NCBI RefSeq assembly: GCF_963678865.1
Contig: NZ_OY787459.1
Coordinates: 3,340,501-3,404,500 of the forward strand
From: Maridesulfovibrio sp.
GTDB taxonomy: Bacteria > Desulfobacterota > Desulfovibrionia > Desulfovibrionales > Desulfovibrionaceae
Direction of reading: 5' to 3'
DNA: 64,000 nt
The notes beneath the pieces are model-generated. The model was not told the DNA's origin, ran no database searches, and saw only the letters and a program-made list of their open reading frames with translations. A program made the position numbers and the translations under genes. Of this stretch, positions 1-8,759 are shown piece after piece; the first letter of the stretch is position 1, and each line of letters starts with the position of its first letter.

Positions 1-173
1 AGGAAAACGAGGGCGTAGCCTCCGTATTCACTGGAAACAAGAGTCGATGTGTTCAGCACCGCACGCAGAAAAATTTCAATGACCACAAGGCCCACGATGA
101 AAAGCATCCCGGCAGCTGAAAGAAAGGCCCCTCCGGTGGAAAGGCCTTCGATTATCCTGATAATTGCACGCAT
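1..173 (-). CDS. dctQ: TRAP transporter small permease DctQ, 5' part only
   Basis: The ATG lies at 171-173 and the reading frame runs leftward off the window, so only about 57 N-terminal residues are visible. They form a short amphipathic start followed by one hydrophobic segment that ends in a VVIEIFLRAVL-like stretch, as in the first membrane helix of DctQ proteins. It begins 6 nt after the dctP stop codon, so the two are almost certainly cotranscribed. The large permease DctM would be expected further left. The family call rests on this short piece plus the neighbouring dctP. Confidence 0.8.
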   Translation of the reverse strand, partial: MRAIIRIIEGLSTGGAFLSAAGMLFIVGLVVIEIFLRAVLNTSTLVSSEYGGYALVF

Positions 174-179
174 AGAAGA

Positions 180-1154
180 CTACTTTTCGTAAGCTTTGAT
201 TGCTGATTTGAAAGCTTTCTTTGAACCTTTGAGGGTGTTTTCGAGCATAAGTTTAGCATCATTGGAGAGCATTTCGCTGATTTCCTTGGAAGGTTCGGAA
301 ATGATAATGCCCTTTTCTGCAAGAATTTTGAGGGATTCGTCGTTGCTTTTTGCAGACTGTTCCCACTGGTATGCTTCTACTTCAGCTGCGGCTTTGAGCA
401 TTGCTTCCTGCTGTTTGGGGTTCAGGGCATCCCAGTAATCCTGATTGATAACCAGCATGTTAAGGGGGAATGCGTAGTTTATTTTAGAGAAGTATTTTAG
501 GTTTTCCCAGAATTTACCGTCCTTACCGGATACAGCGGAAGTCAGCACGGAATCAACAAGTCCGGTCTGCAGGGCGGAGTAAAGTTCTCCCCAGGGCAGG
601 GACATGGGGCTAGCGCCTACTGCACGGAGCAGTTCAGCGCCGTTTTTATCGTAAGTACGGGTTTTGAGGCCTTCCAGATCAGCAACGGTTTTGAGCTGCT
701 TTTTAGTGAAAAGTCCGCTTGGGGGCCAAGGTGCAGCATAAAGCATTTTCTGGTTCCAGCGGCGGCAGGCCTTTTCGTAATAAGGTTTGGCTGCTGTATA
801 AAGCTTTTTGGCTTCAGCATAGTCTTTAGCCAGCAGGGGCATGGAGCTTATGCCGAAAACCTGATCGGAACCGGATACAACACCCATGAGAATATCGGAC
901 ATGGGCAGGGTGCCGTCTTTAACTGTTTTAAGAAGTTCAGGGCCTTTAAAACCGAGGCTGCCGCCGGGATGGACGGTGATCTGCACAGAACCGGAGGAGT
1001 ATTCAGCTACTTTGTCGGCAAAAAGTTTTGCACCCTGAGAGTGAAAGTTGGTGGCTCCATAGATAGCGTTACAGTCCATCTTGAGATCTGCAGCCTGAGC
1101 GGAAATGGCAAAGGCCAGAACCATAAGCAGGGTGGTGATGATCCGTTTTAACAT
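180..1154 (-). CDS. dctP: TRAP transporter solute-binding protein, DctP family
   Basis: A 324-residue periplasmic binding protein with a clear signal peptide (residues 1-21, ending AQAA). The mature part follows the DctP pattern, with a central SGLFTKKQLKTVADLEGLK-type stretch and the SALQTGLVDSV segment that shapes the ligand pocket. DctP proteins capture carboxylate-type solutes and pass them to the DctQM sodium symporter. The ATG at 1152-1154 follows a good GGAGG. The gene is divergent from hyuA, so the substrate may be a hydantoin, a 5-oxoproline-like lactam or a ring-opening product; that link is inferred from position alone. Confidence 0.9.
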   Translation of the reverse strand: MLKRIITTLLMVLAFAISAQAADLKMDCNAIYGATNFHSQGAKLFADKVAEYSSGSVQITVHPGGSLGFKGPELLKTVKDGTLPMSDILMGVVSGSDQVFGISSMPLLAKDYAEAKKLYTAAKPYYEKACRRWNQKMLYAAPWPPSGLFTKKQLKTVADLEGLKTRTYDKNGAELLRAVGASPMSLPWGELYSALQTGLVDSVLTSAVSGKDGKFWENLKYFSKINYAFPLNMLVINQDYWDALNPKQQEAMLKAAAEVEAYQWEQSAKSNDESLKILAEKGIIISEPSKEISEMLSNDAKLMLENTLKGSKKAFKSAIKAYEK

Positions 1155-1487
1155 GAGTAACCTCCGTTTTGGGTTTTGCTGTTTTTGTTATTCAAGAAAT
1201 ATTATTTGAAAAAGTGTCCGTTATTTGTGTTATAGTGCTCTGTAAAATTTAAAAAACTCGGAAAAAAATAAACAGTTTTTACGAGTTTTTAAAAATATAT
1301 AATTTGTTATTAGTGCCAATTTGATGAATTAAAAACATTTATACACGGAATTTTACAAAAATAAAATCTTTTAATTATGGACAGAATTGGGTAATATTCT
1401 TTGGAATCGGATATTTTAAAGTAATAAAAATGACAAATTGCAAGTTTCGCAAAAAGTGATTTAATAGTACCCAGCGGAGGATATATA
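1155..1487. promoter_or_regulatory. Divergent dctP / hyuA promoter region with long AT-rich inverted repeat
   Basis: A 333 bp AT-rich spacer with no credible gene between divergently transcribed dctP and hyuA. It must hold both promoters. The clearest structure is an inverted repeat at 1252-1290 (arms AAAAACTCG and CGAGTTTTT, with an inner A-run/T-run pairing). It could be an operator or a bidirectional terminator. I could not assign -35/-10 boxes with confidence. The Shine-Dalgarno of hyuA (CGGAGG, 1475-1480) is at the right end. Confidence 0.5.
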
Positions 1488-3458
1488 GTGCTGATAATTG
1501 GAGTAGATACCGGAGGAACATTTACGGATTTCATTTATAAGGACGGTGATGAATGGGGCGTACACAAGCGTCTTTCCACTCCACATGATCCGTCCGAGGC
1601 TGTAATAAACGGCATTAAGCAAATTGCCGGAGACCGGGCTGTTCAGGTTGTGCACGGTTCCACGGTTGCTACAAACGCTATCCTTGAGCGCAAGGGTGTG
1701 AAAACCGCTTTGATTACAAATGAAGGCTTTGAAGACGTTATCCAGATCGGTCGCCAAAACCGTTCTGACCTTTATGATTTATCTTTTTGTAAAAAGCCGC
1801 ATATTGTCCCTCCGGAACTTCGCTTTGGAATTACTGGAAGAATTGATCACGAAGGGAACGAAATTGAACCTTTTTCTGAAGAGAAAGTGCAAAATATTTT
1901 ACAAAGAATTAAGGATTCCGGTGTCGAATCCGTCGCACTTTGCCTCCTTTTTTCATATTTAAATCCCGAACATGAGAATCGAATGCGTGAACTTCTGGAT
2001 GGAATAGGGGTTCCTGTTTCCGTTTCGCATGAAATTCTGGCCGAGTTCCGTGAATTCGAACGTACCTCCACCACAGTTATCAACGCCTATGTGTCTCCTA
2101 AAATGACCAGATACCTGACTAAATTGCAGGAAACTCTTGGAGATGATCCCCTGCGCATCATGCAGAGTAACGGCGGCTCTATCTCCGCTGAAACCGCCAT
2201 GAACGAGTCTGTGCGGACCATTCTCTCCGGTCCTGCAGGGGGTGCGGTGGGTGCCCACGCCATCGGGCAGATGGCCGGTTATGACAGTCTTATCACTTTT
2301 GATATGGGCGGCACCTCTTCCGATGTTGCATTAATTAATGAAGAGCTGCCCCTCACTCTGGAGTCCGCAATCGAGGATTATCCGGTCAAGGTGCCTATGA
2401 TCGATATCCATACAGTAGGTGCAGGTGGCGGTTCCATTGCCCGTCTTGATGCCGGTGGATCATTAACCGTAGGTCCCGAAAGTGCCGGTGCGGACCCCGG
2501 ACCTATCTGCTACGGCAAGGGGTCGGAGATCACAGTTACTGATGCCAACCTCTATCTTGGCCGCCTGATTCCTGAACATTTTCTCGGCGGGGAAATGTCC
2601 CTTGAGACCGAAAAGTTGAATAAGGCCATGGAAGTAATGGCTGAAAAAGCAGGCCTTACCCCGGTGGAACTGGCCGAAGGTATTCTCGATATTGCCAATA
2701 CCAATATGGAGCGCGCCATCCGCGTGATTTCCGTTGAACGCGGTTTCGACCCCCGTGAATTCACCATGTTTTCCTTTGGCGGAGCAGGCGGCATGCATTG
2801 TGCCTTTCTTGCCAAATTGCTCTCCATCCCCAAACTGTTTATCCCCAACAATCCCGGTATCCTTTCCGCTGTGGGTATGGTCATGGCCGATGTTATCAAG
2901 GACTACTCCCTGACGGTAATGCGCGACCAGCACAACACCAACGACGTGGATCTTGAAGAAATCTTCGCCCCGTTGGAAGCTCAGGGCCGTGCTGATCTGG
3001 CAGAAGAGGGTTTTTCCGCCGACGATATCATTGTCGAACGTTTTCTGGATATGCGTTATCAGGGACAGTCTTTTGAAATTATCGTGCCTTTCAGCGGAGA
3101 CTGGATCGAAGAATTCTCCCGACTGCATAAACAGAACTATGGCTATCGAAATGACGACAAGACCGTTGAAATTGTCAATATTCGTTTGCGTACCAAGGGC
3201 ATGCCCACCAAGCCGGAATTCCCGGAAGCGGGTGCACTTGTACCCGAAATGGATTCCGAAGCATTGCTCGGTACTACCGAAACTGTTTTCGATTCCACCA
3301 AAATGGAAACCCGTATTCTCAACCGTGAAAAACTTCGCCCCGGTAACAAGGTGGATGGTCCGGCCATCATCATCGAGTACAGTTCCACTCTGGTTATCCC
3401 GCCCTTTGCCAAGGGTGAGGTCGATCCCTACGGCAACCTTATTTTCGACATTGAGTAG
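1488..3458 (+). CDS. hyuA: Hydantoinase/oxoprolinase family subunit A
   Basis: A 656-residue protein of the HyuA family, which with HyuB forms ATP-dependent hydantoinases, 5-oxoprolinases and acetone/acetophenone carboxylases. The N-terminus carries an actin/hexokinase-like phosphate-binding motif, DTGGTFTD (residues 7-14). A second glycine-rich phosphate loop, DMGGTSSDVAL, is near residue 270, and the C-terminal hydantoinase-A domain follows. The start is GTG at 1488, 7 nt after CGGAGG. hyuB starts 18 nt downstream, so the two subunits are co-expressed. The exact substrate cannot be read from sequence; the divergent TRAP transporter suggests an imported cyclic amide or carboxylate. Confidence 0.92.
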   Translation: MLIIGVDTGGTFTDFIYKDGDEWGVHKRLSTPHDPSEAVINGIKQIAGDRAVQVVHGSTVATNAILERKGVKTALITNEGFEDVIQIGRQNRSDLYDLSFCKKPHIVPPELRFGITGRIDHEGNEIEPFSEEKVQNILQRIKDSGVESVALCLLFSYLNPEHENRMRELLDGIGVPVSVSHEILAEFREFERTSTTVINAYVSPKMTRYLTKLQETLGDDPLRIMQSNGGSISAETAMNESVRTILSGPAGGAVGAHAIGQMAGYDSLITFDMGGTSSDVALINEELPLTLESAIEDYPVKVPMIDIHTVGAGGGSIARLDAGGSLTVGPESAGADPGPICYGKGSEITVTDANLYLGRLIPEHFLGGEMSLETEKLNKAMEVMAEKAGLTPVELAEGILDIANTNMERAIRVISVERGFDPREFTMFSFGGAGGMHCAFLAKLLSIPKLFIPNNPGILSAVGMVMADVIKDYSLTVMRDQHNTNDVDLEEIFAPLEAQGRADLAEEGFSADDIIVERFLDMRYQGQSFEIIVPFSGDWIEEFSRLHKQNYGYRNDDKTVEIVNIRLRTKGMPTKPEFPEAGALVPEMDSEALLGTTETVFDSTKMETRILNREKLRPGNKVDGPAIIIEYSSTLVIPPFAKGEVDPYGNLIFDIE

Positions 3459-3476
3459 TCGGGAGGTTAATATATA

Positions 3477-5039
3477 ATGAATGTGAATCCGATCCTCCTT
3501 GAGGTTTTCAAGAATAGGTTTGCGGCTATTTCCGAGGAAATGGGCGTAACCCTTACCCGTACCGCTTTTTCTCCCAATATCAAGGAACGGCGCGACCTTT
3601 CCTGTGCTGTCTTCGACCACAAAGGCGACATGGTGGCGCAGGCTGCTCACATCCCGGTCCATCTTGGTTCCATGCCTCTTTCCGTAAAATCAGCTATCGA
3701 TAACAGCGATTTTAAAGAAGGCGACATGGTAATGCTAAACGACCCTTTCAAAGGCGGAACCCATCTGCCGGACATTACCCTTGTGGCTCCTGTTTTCTGT
3801 GACGGTGCCGCTGAGCCTGCATTCTATGTAGCCAACCGCGCCCACCATTCAGATGTGGGCGGCATGGCTTCCGGTTCCATGCCTCTTTCCACTTCTCTTT
3901 ATCAGGAAGGGATCATTATTCCCCCGGTGAAGATAGTGGAGAAGGGCGAGATCGTACCCGGCGTTATGACTTTATTGCTTAACAACGTGCGCACCCCTGT
4001 GGAACGTGAGGGCGATTTTGCTGCTCAGATAATGGCCAACATTACCGGAGTGACCCGCCTTAAAGAGCTTATCGGGAAGTACGGCCTTGCCAAGGTCGAT
4101 TTTTACGCTGCCAGCCTGAACGACTATGCAGAATCCATTACCCGCAAGACCATTGAATCCATCCCGGACGGAACGTACAGGTTTACTGACTACATGGACG
4201 GTGACGGTGTGGATTGCGAGAATGTTCCCATTTCTGTGGTCATGGAAGTTAAGGGTGACAGTGCCAGACTTGATTTTACCGGGTCCGGCAATCAGGTCAC
4301 CGGAAGTGTAAACGCCGTGCGTTCCATTACTCTTTCCGCAGTGCTGTATGTTTTCCGGTCACTCATTGAAGGGGATGTGCCTACCAACGCAGGCATCCTT
4401 CGTCCTATTGAAGTATTGACCCGCAAGGGCTCGATTCTTGATGCAAATTTTCCGGCAGCTGTTGCAGGCGGTAATGTGGAAACTTCCCAGCGTGTGGTTG
4501 ATGTTGTTCTCGGCGCTCTTGCGGAAGCCATCCCGCAGCGCATTCCGGCTGCAAGTCAGGGAACCATGAACAACATGACCATCGGCGGTATGGATGAGCG
4601 CACCGGCAAGCCATTTGCCTACTACGAAACCCTCGCCGGGGGTATGGGCGCATCTGCAACCTGCCGTGGTGAGCATGCCACGCATTCACACATGACCAAC
4701 ACCCTGAACACCCCGGTGGAAGCCCTTGAGTACAGCTATCCTTTCCGGGTCAAGACTTACTGCATCCGCAAGAACACAGGCGGAGCAGGTAAAATCCCCG
4801 GTGGTGACGGTCTTGTGCGTGAGATTGAACTTCTTTCCGATTGCGAAATCACCGTGCTTTCCGAGCGTCGCGTAAATGCTCCTTACGGTTTGCAGGGCGG
4901 AGGACCCGGAACTCCCGGCAAGAATATTCTGATCCGTGATGGTGAGGAAATTGTGAAGCCCGGTAAGTTTCACAGCCCCCTGAAGAAAGGGGATATTATC
5001 CGTATGGAAACTCCCGGAGGCGGCGGTTGGGGTAAGTAG
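3477..5039 (+). CDS. hyuB: Hydantoinase/oxoprolinase family subunit B
   Basis: A 520-residue HyuB-family partner of the upstream HyuA. Typical features are the N-terminal stretch around MAYTLTRTAFSPNIKERRD-like residues, the RAHHSDVGG metal-site motif near residue 120, and the glycine-rich C-terminus (PGGGGWG). The ATG at 3477 follows GGGAGG. HyuB normally supplies the second half of the active site for ring-opening or carboxylation. The gene ends in a repeat element that separates it from the convergent HD-domain gene. Confidence 0.92.
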   Translation: MNVNPILLEVFKNRFAAISEEMGVTLTRTAFSPNIKERRDLSCAVFDHKGDMVAQAAHIPVHLGSMPLSVKSAIDNSDFKEGDMVMLNDPFKGGTHLPDITLVAPVFCDGAAEPAFYVANRAHHSDVGGMASGSMPLSTSLYQEGIIIPPVKIVEKGEIVPGVMTLLLNNVRTPVEREGDFAAQIMANITGVTRLKELIGKYGLAKVDFYAASLNDYAESITRKTIESIPDGTYRFTDYMDGDGVDCENVPISVVMEVKGDSARLDFTGSGNQVTGSVNAVRSITLSAVLYVFRSLIEGDVPTNAGILRPIEVLTRKGSILDANFPAAVAGGNVETSQRVVDVVLGALAEAIPQRIPAASQGTMNNMTIGGMDERTGKPFAYYETLAGGMGASATCRGEHATHSHMTNTLNTPVEALEYSYPFRVKTYCIRKNTGGAGKIPGGDGLVREIELLSDCEITVLSERRVNAPYGLQGGGPGTPGKNILIRDGEEIVKPGKFHSPLKKGDIIRMETPGGGGWGK

Positions 5040-5042
5040 GAT

Positions 5043-5362
5043 GCCTCCGGCGGCCAAAGAACCCTTTTGCAAAAGGGTTCTCTGGACTCTCCCAAAACCT
5101 TTTATTGGGCTTCGCCGTGTAGCGTGTGAGGCTTTTCATAAAAACTCAAAGCGGTCCGACACTTCTGGCAAGTGTCGGACCGCTTCTTTGGGTGATTGTT
5201 CCAGCAGGGAACAACGTTTGGAGTGCAAACAATTTGAAAATATCTTAAGCCTATGCCGTTTTCCCAAACGAAGCTGCGAAGCATAATGAAAAGTTTTGAG
5301 TGGATGGGGTCTGGGGAAGGGGAACTTTTCCCAAAAGTTCCCCTTCCCCAGCCGCCGGAGGC
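5043..5362. repeat. Convergent-junction inverted-repeat element, copy 1 (most complete)
   Basis: A 320 bp element filling the gap between convergent hyuB and the HD gene. It opens with GCCTCCGGCGGC (5043-5054) and closes with its reverse complement GCCGCCGGAGGC (5351-5362). Inside each end is a strong hairpin: a perfect 22 bp palindrome at 5059-5080, and a 19 bp perfect stem (5311-5329 with 5333-5351). Further inward each half carries a GGGCTTCGCCG / CGAAGC block next to a CCCAAAACCTTTT / GAAAAGTTTTG block. The centre is a 14 bp perfect stem (5151-5164 with 5170-5183) flanked by A-rich and T-rich sequence, consistent with a bidirectional terminator. Related copies are listed below. Confidence 0.85.
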
Positions 5363-5368
5363 AAAAAA

Positions 5369-5923
5369 TTAATCCAATCCGACTTCAGGTGCGATTTTGG
5401 CTACAGCTTCGATGGACAGGGCGAAGAAATCACCCAGTTCGAGGCCTATCTTGTCACACTCCTTAATGATCTCACGATCCACGCTGGCGGCGAAGGCTTT
5501 GGCTTTCATCTTTTTCTTGAGACTCTTGGGTGCCATGCCGTTCATTTTTTCAGGCCGCATCAGCGCGTTGGCATGGATAAGTCCGGTGACGGTCTCACCA
5601 CAACGCAGGGCGAAGTCGAAATCGGTCTGCGGCGGAACTCCGGTCATGTCGCCGTTGTGGGCGCGGATGGCCTGAATTGATTCTTCGGGCAGCTTGCCTT
5701 CTAGCATCTCTGCGGCAATTAGACCGTGCTTTTCGGGAGTTTCGGCAGTCTGACTGTAATCAAGATCGTGCAGCAGTCCGGTAATGGACCAGAGTTCGAC
5801 ATCCTGTCCCAGTTTTTCAGCCAATGCGCCGAGCACGGCCTCGGATTCAAGGGAATGCTGGATGAGGTTTTCTTCCTTTACATTTGACTTGAGCAGCTCA
5901 AGTGCTTCATTGCGTGAAATCAT
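5369..5923 (-). CDS. HD-domain phosphohydrolase-like protein
   Basis: A 184-residue soluble protein with the metal-binding pattern of small HD hydrolases: His23, the HD pair at about 52-53 in GLLHDLDYSQ, and a later HGLIAAEML segment with His66. Proteins of this size and layout are usually annotated as HDIG-type hydrolases of unknown substrate. It lies 24 nt downstream of azlD on the same strand and probably belongs to that transcription unit. No extra domain or membrane segment is visible. A role in nucleotide or phosphate-ester hydrolysis is inferred from the fold only. Confidence 0.8.
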   Translation of the reverse strand: MISRNEALELLKSNVKEENLIQHSLESEAVLGALAEKLGQDVELWSITGLLHDLDYSQTAETPEKHGLIAAEMLEGKLPEESIQAIRAHNGDMTGVPPQTDFDFALRCGETVTGLIHANALMRPEKMNGMAPKSLKKKMKAKAFAASVDREIIKECDKIGLELGDFFALSIEAVAKIAPEVGLD

Positions 5924-5947
5924 TTTGAAATCCTTTTGTTGCTGAAA

Positions 5948-6286
5948 TTACATGAAATATCTGGCTGCTGCCACTAAGCCCATACCAACTGCCACAGTAC
6001 CGAAGAAATTGCGGGTAAACATGGCTACTGCAAAGGTAGGCACTGCTACCCAGAAGTAAAGATTGCTGAAAGTCAGGTCTATGGCTCCTTCAGGCGCGAG
6101 CAGGGAAGGGGCCAGCAGGGCAGAAAGAACTGCCGTGGGTACGTAGGAAAGCCATTTGACTATGATTGGCGGCAGGTCGCGGGAACTCAAGGCCATGGCC
6201 GGGAGCATGCGTGGAATATAGGTTACCGCCATCATGCCGAAAAGAGTGAAGAGTATTGTCTGCTGGTCCATTATTTGTTCCCCCAT
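5948..6286 (-). CDS. azlD: AzlD-family branched-chain amino acid exporter small subunit
   Basis: A 112-residue protein with three to four hydrophobic segments and the AzlD-type TYIPRMLPAMAL motif near the N-terminus. AzlD pairs with AzlC to export branched-chain amino acids and their analogues. It overlaps the end of azlC by about 16 nt, so translational coupling is likely. An internal ATG six codons in (MDQQT) is an alternative start. Confidence 0.88.
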   Translation of the reverse strand: MGEQIMDQQTILFTLFGMMAVTYIPRMLPAMALSSRDLPPIIVKWLSYVPTAVLSALLAPSLLAPEGAIDLTFSNLYFWVAVPTFAVAMFTRNFFGTVAVGMGLVAAARYFM

Positions 6287-6981
6287 TTAACTGCTGCGCC
6301 GAGAGTTGCACCAATCAGGGTGGCTATAATTACATTCCATTGGCCTGCTCCGCCAAGAGCTAGTGCTGTGGAAAGGATACCGGTAATTAGTCCGACGATG
6401 ACGTGGCTTTTGTCTTTGATCTGGAAAATCAGCAGGGCAATAAACATTGCCGGGAGGGCGTAATCAAGGCCCATGGGCTTTACGTCGTTTATAAGTGTGC
6501 TGGAAAATATGCCCAGTACGGTCCCGCCTACCCACGCGGCCTGCGCAATGGAGTTGATCAGGAAAGTCTCGCTTTTGTCCATGTCACCGTTGGCAAAGCG
6601 GGTGGAGTGTACTGCAAAGCTTTCGTCGGTAAGCTGGAAGGTGAATCCGGCCAGTTCCAGCTTGGTCCATTTTTTCAGGTATGGCGAAAGGGCTGCGGAC
6701 ATTAGCAGATGACGCAGGTTGACGATAAAGGTGGTAATAATTACCGAAATGGAAGAAGCGCCGGAAGCGATCAGGCCCACGGCGATAAATTGTGCTGACC
6801 CTGCAAAGACGATCAGCGACATAAGCACGGTGTTATCAATGGATATGCCTGATTTGCGGGCCAGAACGCCGTATGCAAAACCCACGGGCAGATAACCCAG
6901 TACAATAGGCAGTGCCTGTTTGAATGCTGAGACCAGCACGCTGCTTTGTTTGATTTTTTGGGAATTCATCACGGATTCCAT
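6271..6981 (-). CDS. azlC: AzlC-family branched-chain amino acid permease
   Basis: About 236 residues with multiple membrane segments and the AzlC signature LGYLPVGFAYGVLA near the N-terminus. With AzlD it forms a proton-driven exporter for branched-chain amino acids. The ATG at 6981 is preferred because AGAGGGG lies at the right distance before it; an in-frame upstream ATG at 6996 lacks a ribosome site. The operon runs azlC-azlD-HD gene, and a MocR-type regulator is divergent from it, which makes that regulator the natural candidate to control export. Confidence 0.9.
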   Translation of the reverse strand: MESVMNSQKIKQSSVLVSAFKQALPIVLGYLPVGFAYGVLARKSGISIDNTVLMSLIVFAGSAQFIAVGLIASGASSISVIITTFIVNLRHLLMSAALSPYLKKWTKLELAGFTFQLTDESFAVHSTRFANGDMDKSETFLINSIAQAAWVGGTVLGIFSSTLINDVKPMGLDYALPAMFIALLIFQIKDKSHVIVGLITGILSTALALGGAGQWNVIIATLIGATLGAAVKWGNK

Positions 6982-7053
6982 GTTTACCCCTCTCATTTGT
7001 AAAATTCAAATTTGTGATTTCGATTTGCTTGTCAGCATACTTAAAATCTGACA

Positions 7054-7154
7054 TCAGTACAGATACAGATTTAAAAAAAATATACCATAACAGTTTCGTG
7101 CAATGAGGTTAAATGTTATGAATCTGGACAGTTCGGACAATCAGTACAGATACA
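7054..7154. promoter_or_regulatory. Candidate MocR operator: 14-bp direct repeat
   Basis: The 14-mer TCAGTACAGATACA occurs twice, at 7054-7067 in the azlC/mocR spacer and at 7141-7154 just inside the regulator coding region. The copies are identical, in the same orientation and 87 bp apart. GntR/MocR proteins commonly bind direct repeats close to their own promoter, so this pair may serve autoregulation and control of azlCD. Binding is inferred. Confidence 0.4.
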
Positions 7155-8548
7155 AAAAAGTTGAGCAGGAGCTTTCAAAGCATATTGAATCCGGGGACCT
7201 TGTGCCCGGTGATAAGCTTCCTTCCCTGCGGCAAATGAGCAGAACCCTCAAAGTTTCCATTTCGACTGTTTCCCATGCATACGAGGAATTGGAAAAGCGC
7301 GGACTGATCGAATCCCGACCTCGTTCAGGATATTACGTGCGCAGTGAATTCAGGACCATCCCCACTCCGGAAATCAAGATAACCCAAAAGCTTGAACCAC
7401 ATTTGGCGACTAAGAACAAACTGATCCGTACCGCCCTTGAAACTGTGGGAAACAAGAATCTGCTCCCGCTTGGTGTTGTTTGTCCCAGTAACGAGCTGCT
7501 ACCCACACGCCAGTTGGCCAAGATAATGAGCAACGTCATCCGGGAAAACCCGCTTGATACTGCCGGATATGAGATGATTCCCGGCAATCTCGACCTGCGC
7601 CGCCAGATCGCTTTCCGTTCGGTGGATTGCGGCTCCAACGTTACTGCCGATGAATTGGTTATCACCACCGGGGCCATGGAAGCCCTGTACATTTCCCTGC
7701 GTTCCTTGACCCGGCCGGGCGATCTGGTGCTGATCCAGTCCCCATCGTATTATTGTTTCCTGCAGCTGGTGGAAAATCTGGGCCTACGGGCTATTGAGAT
7801 TCCATCCTGTCCTGAACGGGGTATCAACCCGGACCGGGTGGAGGACATTACTCGTACTTTTGACATCAAGGCCTGCATCTTCTCACCCAATTTCAACAAT
7901 CCTGACGGAGGGCTCACTTCTGACGACCGCAAAAAGGAGATAGTTGAAATTCTCGCCAAACGTAAAATCCCGTTGGTGGAGGATGATGTTTACGGGGAAA
8001 TTTATTTTGGTGATTCCCGGCCCCGCACTTTCAAATCCTACGACCGTGAAGGCGGGGTGCTGCTCTGTTCTTCTTTTTCCAAAACCATCGCCCCCGGTTA
8101 CCGTGTAGGCTGGCTGGCTCCGGGACGGTATCTGGAAAAGGCTCTTGAAATCAAAGCCACAACCAATGTTTCCTGCGTAGCCGCCACTCAGATGGCAATA
8201 GCCCGTTACCTGCGCGAAACCCTTTATGACCGTCATCTCAAAAAACTGCGTACTGCCATGAAAGACCAGATGCAGAAGATGCGTACTGAGATCGGCCTTG
8301 CTTTTCCAGAGGGAACCAAGGTCACCAATCCCAAGGGCGGTTCCGTGCTCTGGGTAGAGCTGCCCGAAGGAAAAGACGGGGTGGAACTCTTTTTCAAAGC
8401 CCGCGAAGAAGGTATCGGCATCGTGCCCGGAACAGTCTTTTCGCCGCAGGATGTATTTTCAAATTATATCCGTCTGTCCAGCGGATCGCTTTGGAGTGAC
8501 GAGATTCAAGCCGGAGTACGTCGTCTGGGCGAACTTGCCGCTGAATGA
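7118..8548 (+). CDS. MocR-type transcriptional regulator (GntR HTH plus aminotransferase domain)
   Basis: About 476 residues. An N-terminal GntR winged helix (YRYKKVEQEL ... GDKLPSLRQMS) is followed by a class I aminotransferase domain. The PLP-binding lysine is in CSSFSKTIAPGYRVGW, and the substrate/PLP region has NFNNPDGG. MocR proteins are PLP-dependent regulators, often of amino acid or vitamin B6 genes, and usually lack transaminase turnover. An upstream ATG at 7103 exists, but GAGG (7106-7109) sits 8 nt before ATG 7118, so the latter is chosen. The divergent azlCD operon is the likely target. A true aminotransferase role cannot be excluded. Confidence 0.9.
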   Translation: MNLDSSDNQYRYKKVEQELSKHIESGDLVPGDKLPSLRQMSRTLKVSISTVSHAYEELEKRGLIESRPRSGYYVRSEFRTIPTPEIKITQKLEPHLATKNKLIRTALETVGNKNLLPLGVVCPSNELLPTRQLAKIMSNVIRENPLDTAGYEMIPGNLDLRRQIAFRSVDCGSNVTADELVITTGAMEALYISLRSLTRPGDLVLIQSPSYYCFLQLVENLGLRAIEIPSCPERGINPDRVEDITRTFDIKACIFSPNFNNPDGGLTSDDRKKEIVEILAKRKIPLVEDDVYGEIYFGDSRPRTFKSYDREGGVLLCSSFSKTIAPGYRVGWLAPGRYLEKALEIKATTNVSCVAATQMAIARYLRETLYDRHLKKLRTAMKDQMQKMRTEIGLAFPEGTKVTNPKGGSVLWVELPEGKDGVELFFKAREEGIGIVPGTVFSPQDVFSNYIRLSSGSLWSDEIQAGVRRLGELAAE

Positions 8549-8552
8549 TAAT

Positions 8553-8757
8553 GCCTCCATTTTTTTCAAATTCTTATAATAGGGCTTCGTCTATAACTTG
8601 GAAAATTTGTAGCAGAGAAATAATTTGCAGGCTTGTACGAAATTGCTTTTTTGCAGCAATATTTATTAAACAATGCTGCGAAGCATGATGAAAAGTTTTG
8701 GGATTCTTAAACCCTTTTGAAAAAGGGTTTAAGGCCCCGGCAGGGGCCGCCGGAGAC
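8553..8757. repeat. Convergent-junction inverted-repeat element, copy 2
   Basis: Lies between the convergent MocR and TPR genes. The right half is well preserved: GCTGCGAAGCATGATG, then AAAAGTTTTGGGATTC, then an AAACCC...GGGTTT hairpin, ending GCCGCCGGAGAC at 8746-8757. The left half is decayed to a GCCTCC stub (8553-8558) and AGGGCTTCG. The central hairpin is weak here. It abuts the stop codon of the TPR gene. Confidence 0.75.
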
Positions 8758-8759
8758 AC

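Noticed and set aside
2463..3662. Long open frame (399 codons) on the minus strand across hyuA
   Set aside because: It is antisense to a well-conserved enzyme, has no ribosome site and encodes low-complexity-looking sequence; a codon-bias shadow.
5043..5362. Insertion sequence or CRISPR-like array
   Set aside because: No transposase or regular spacer pattern; the structure is nested inverted repeats best described as a non-coding repeat element.
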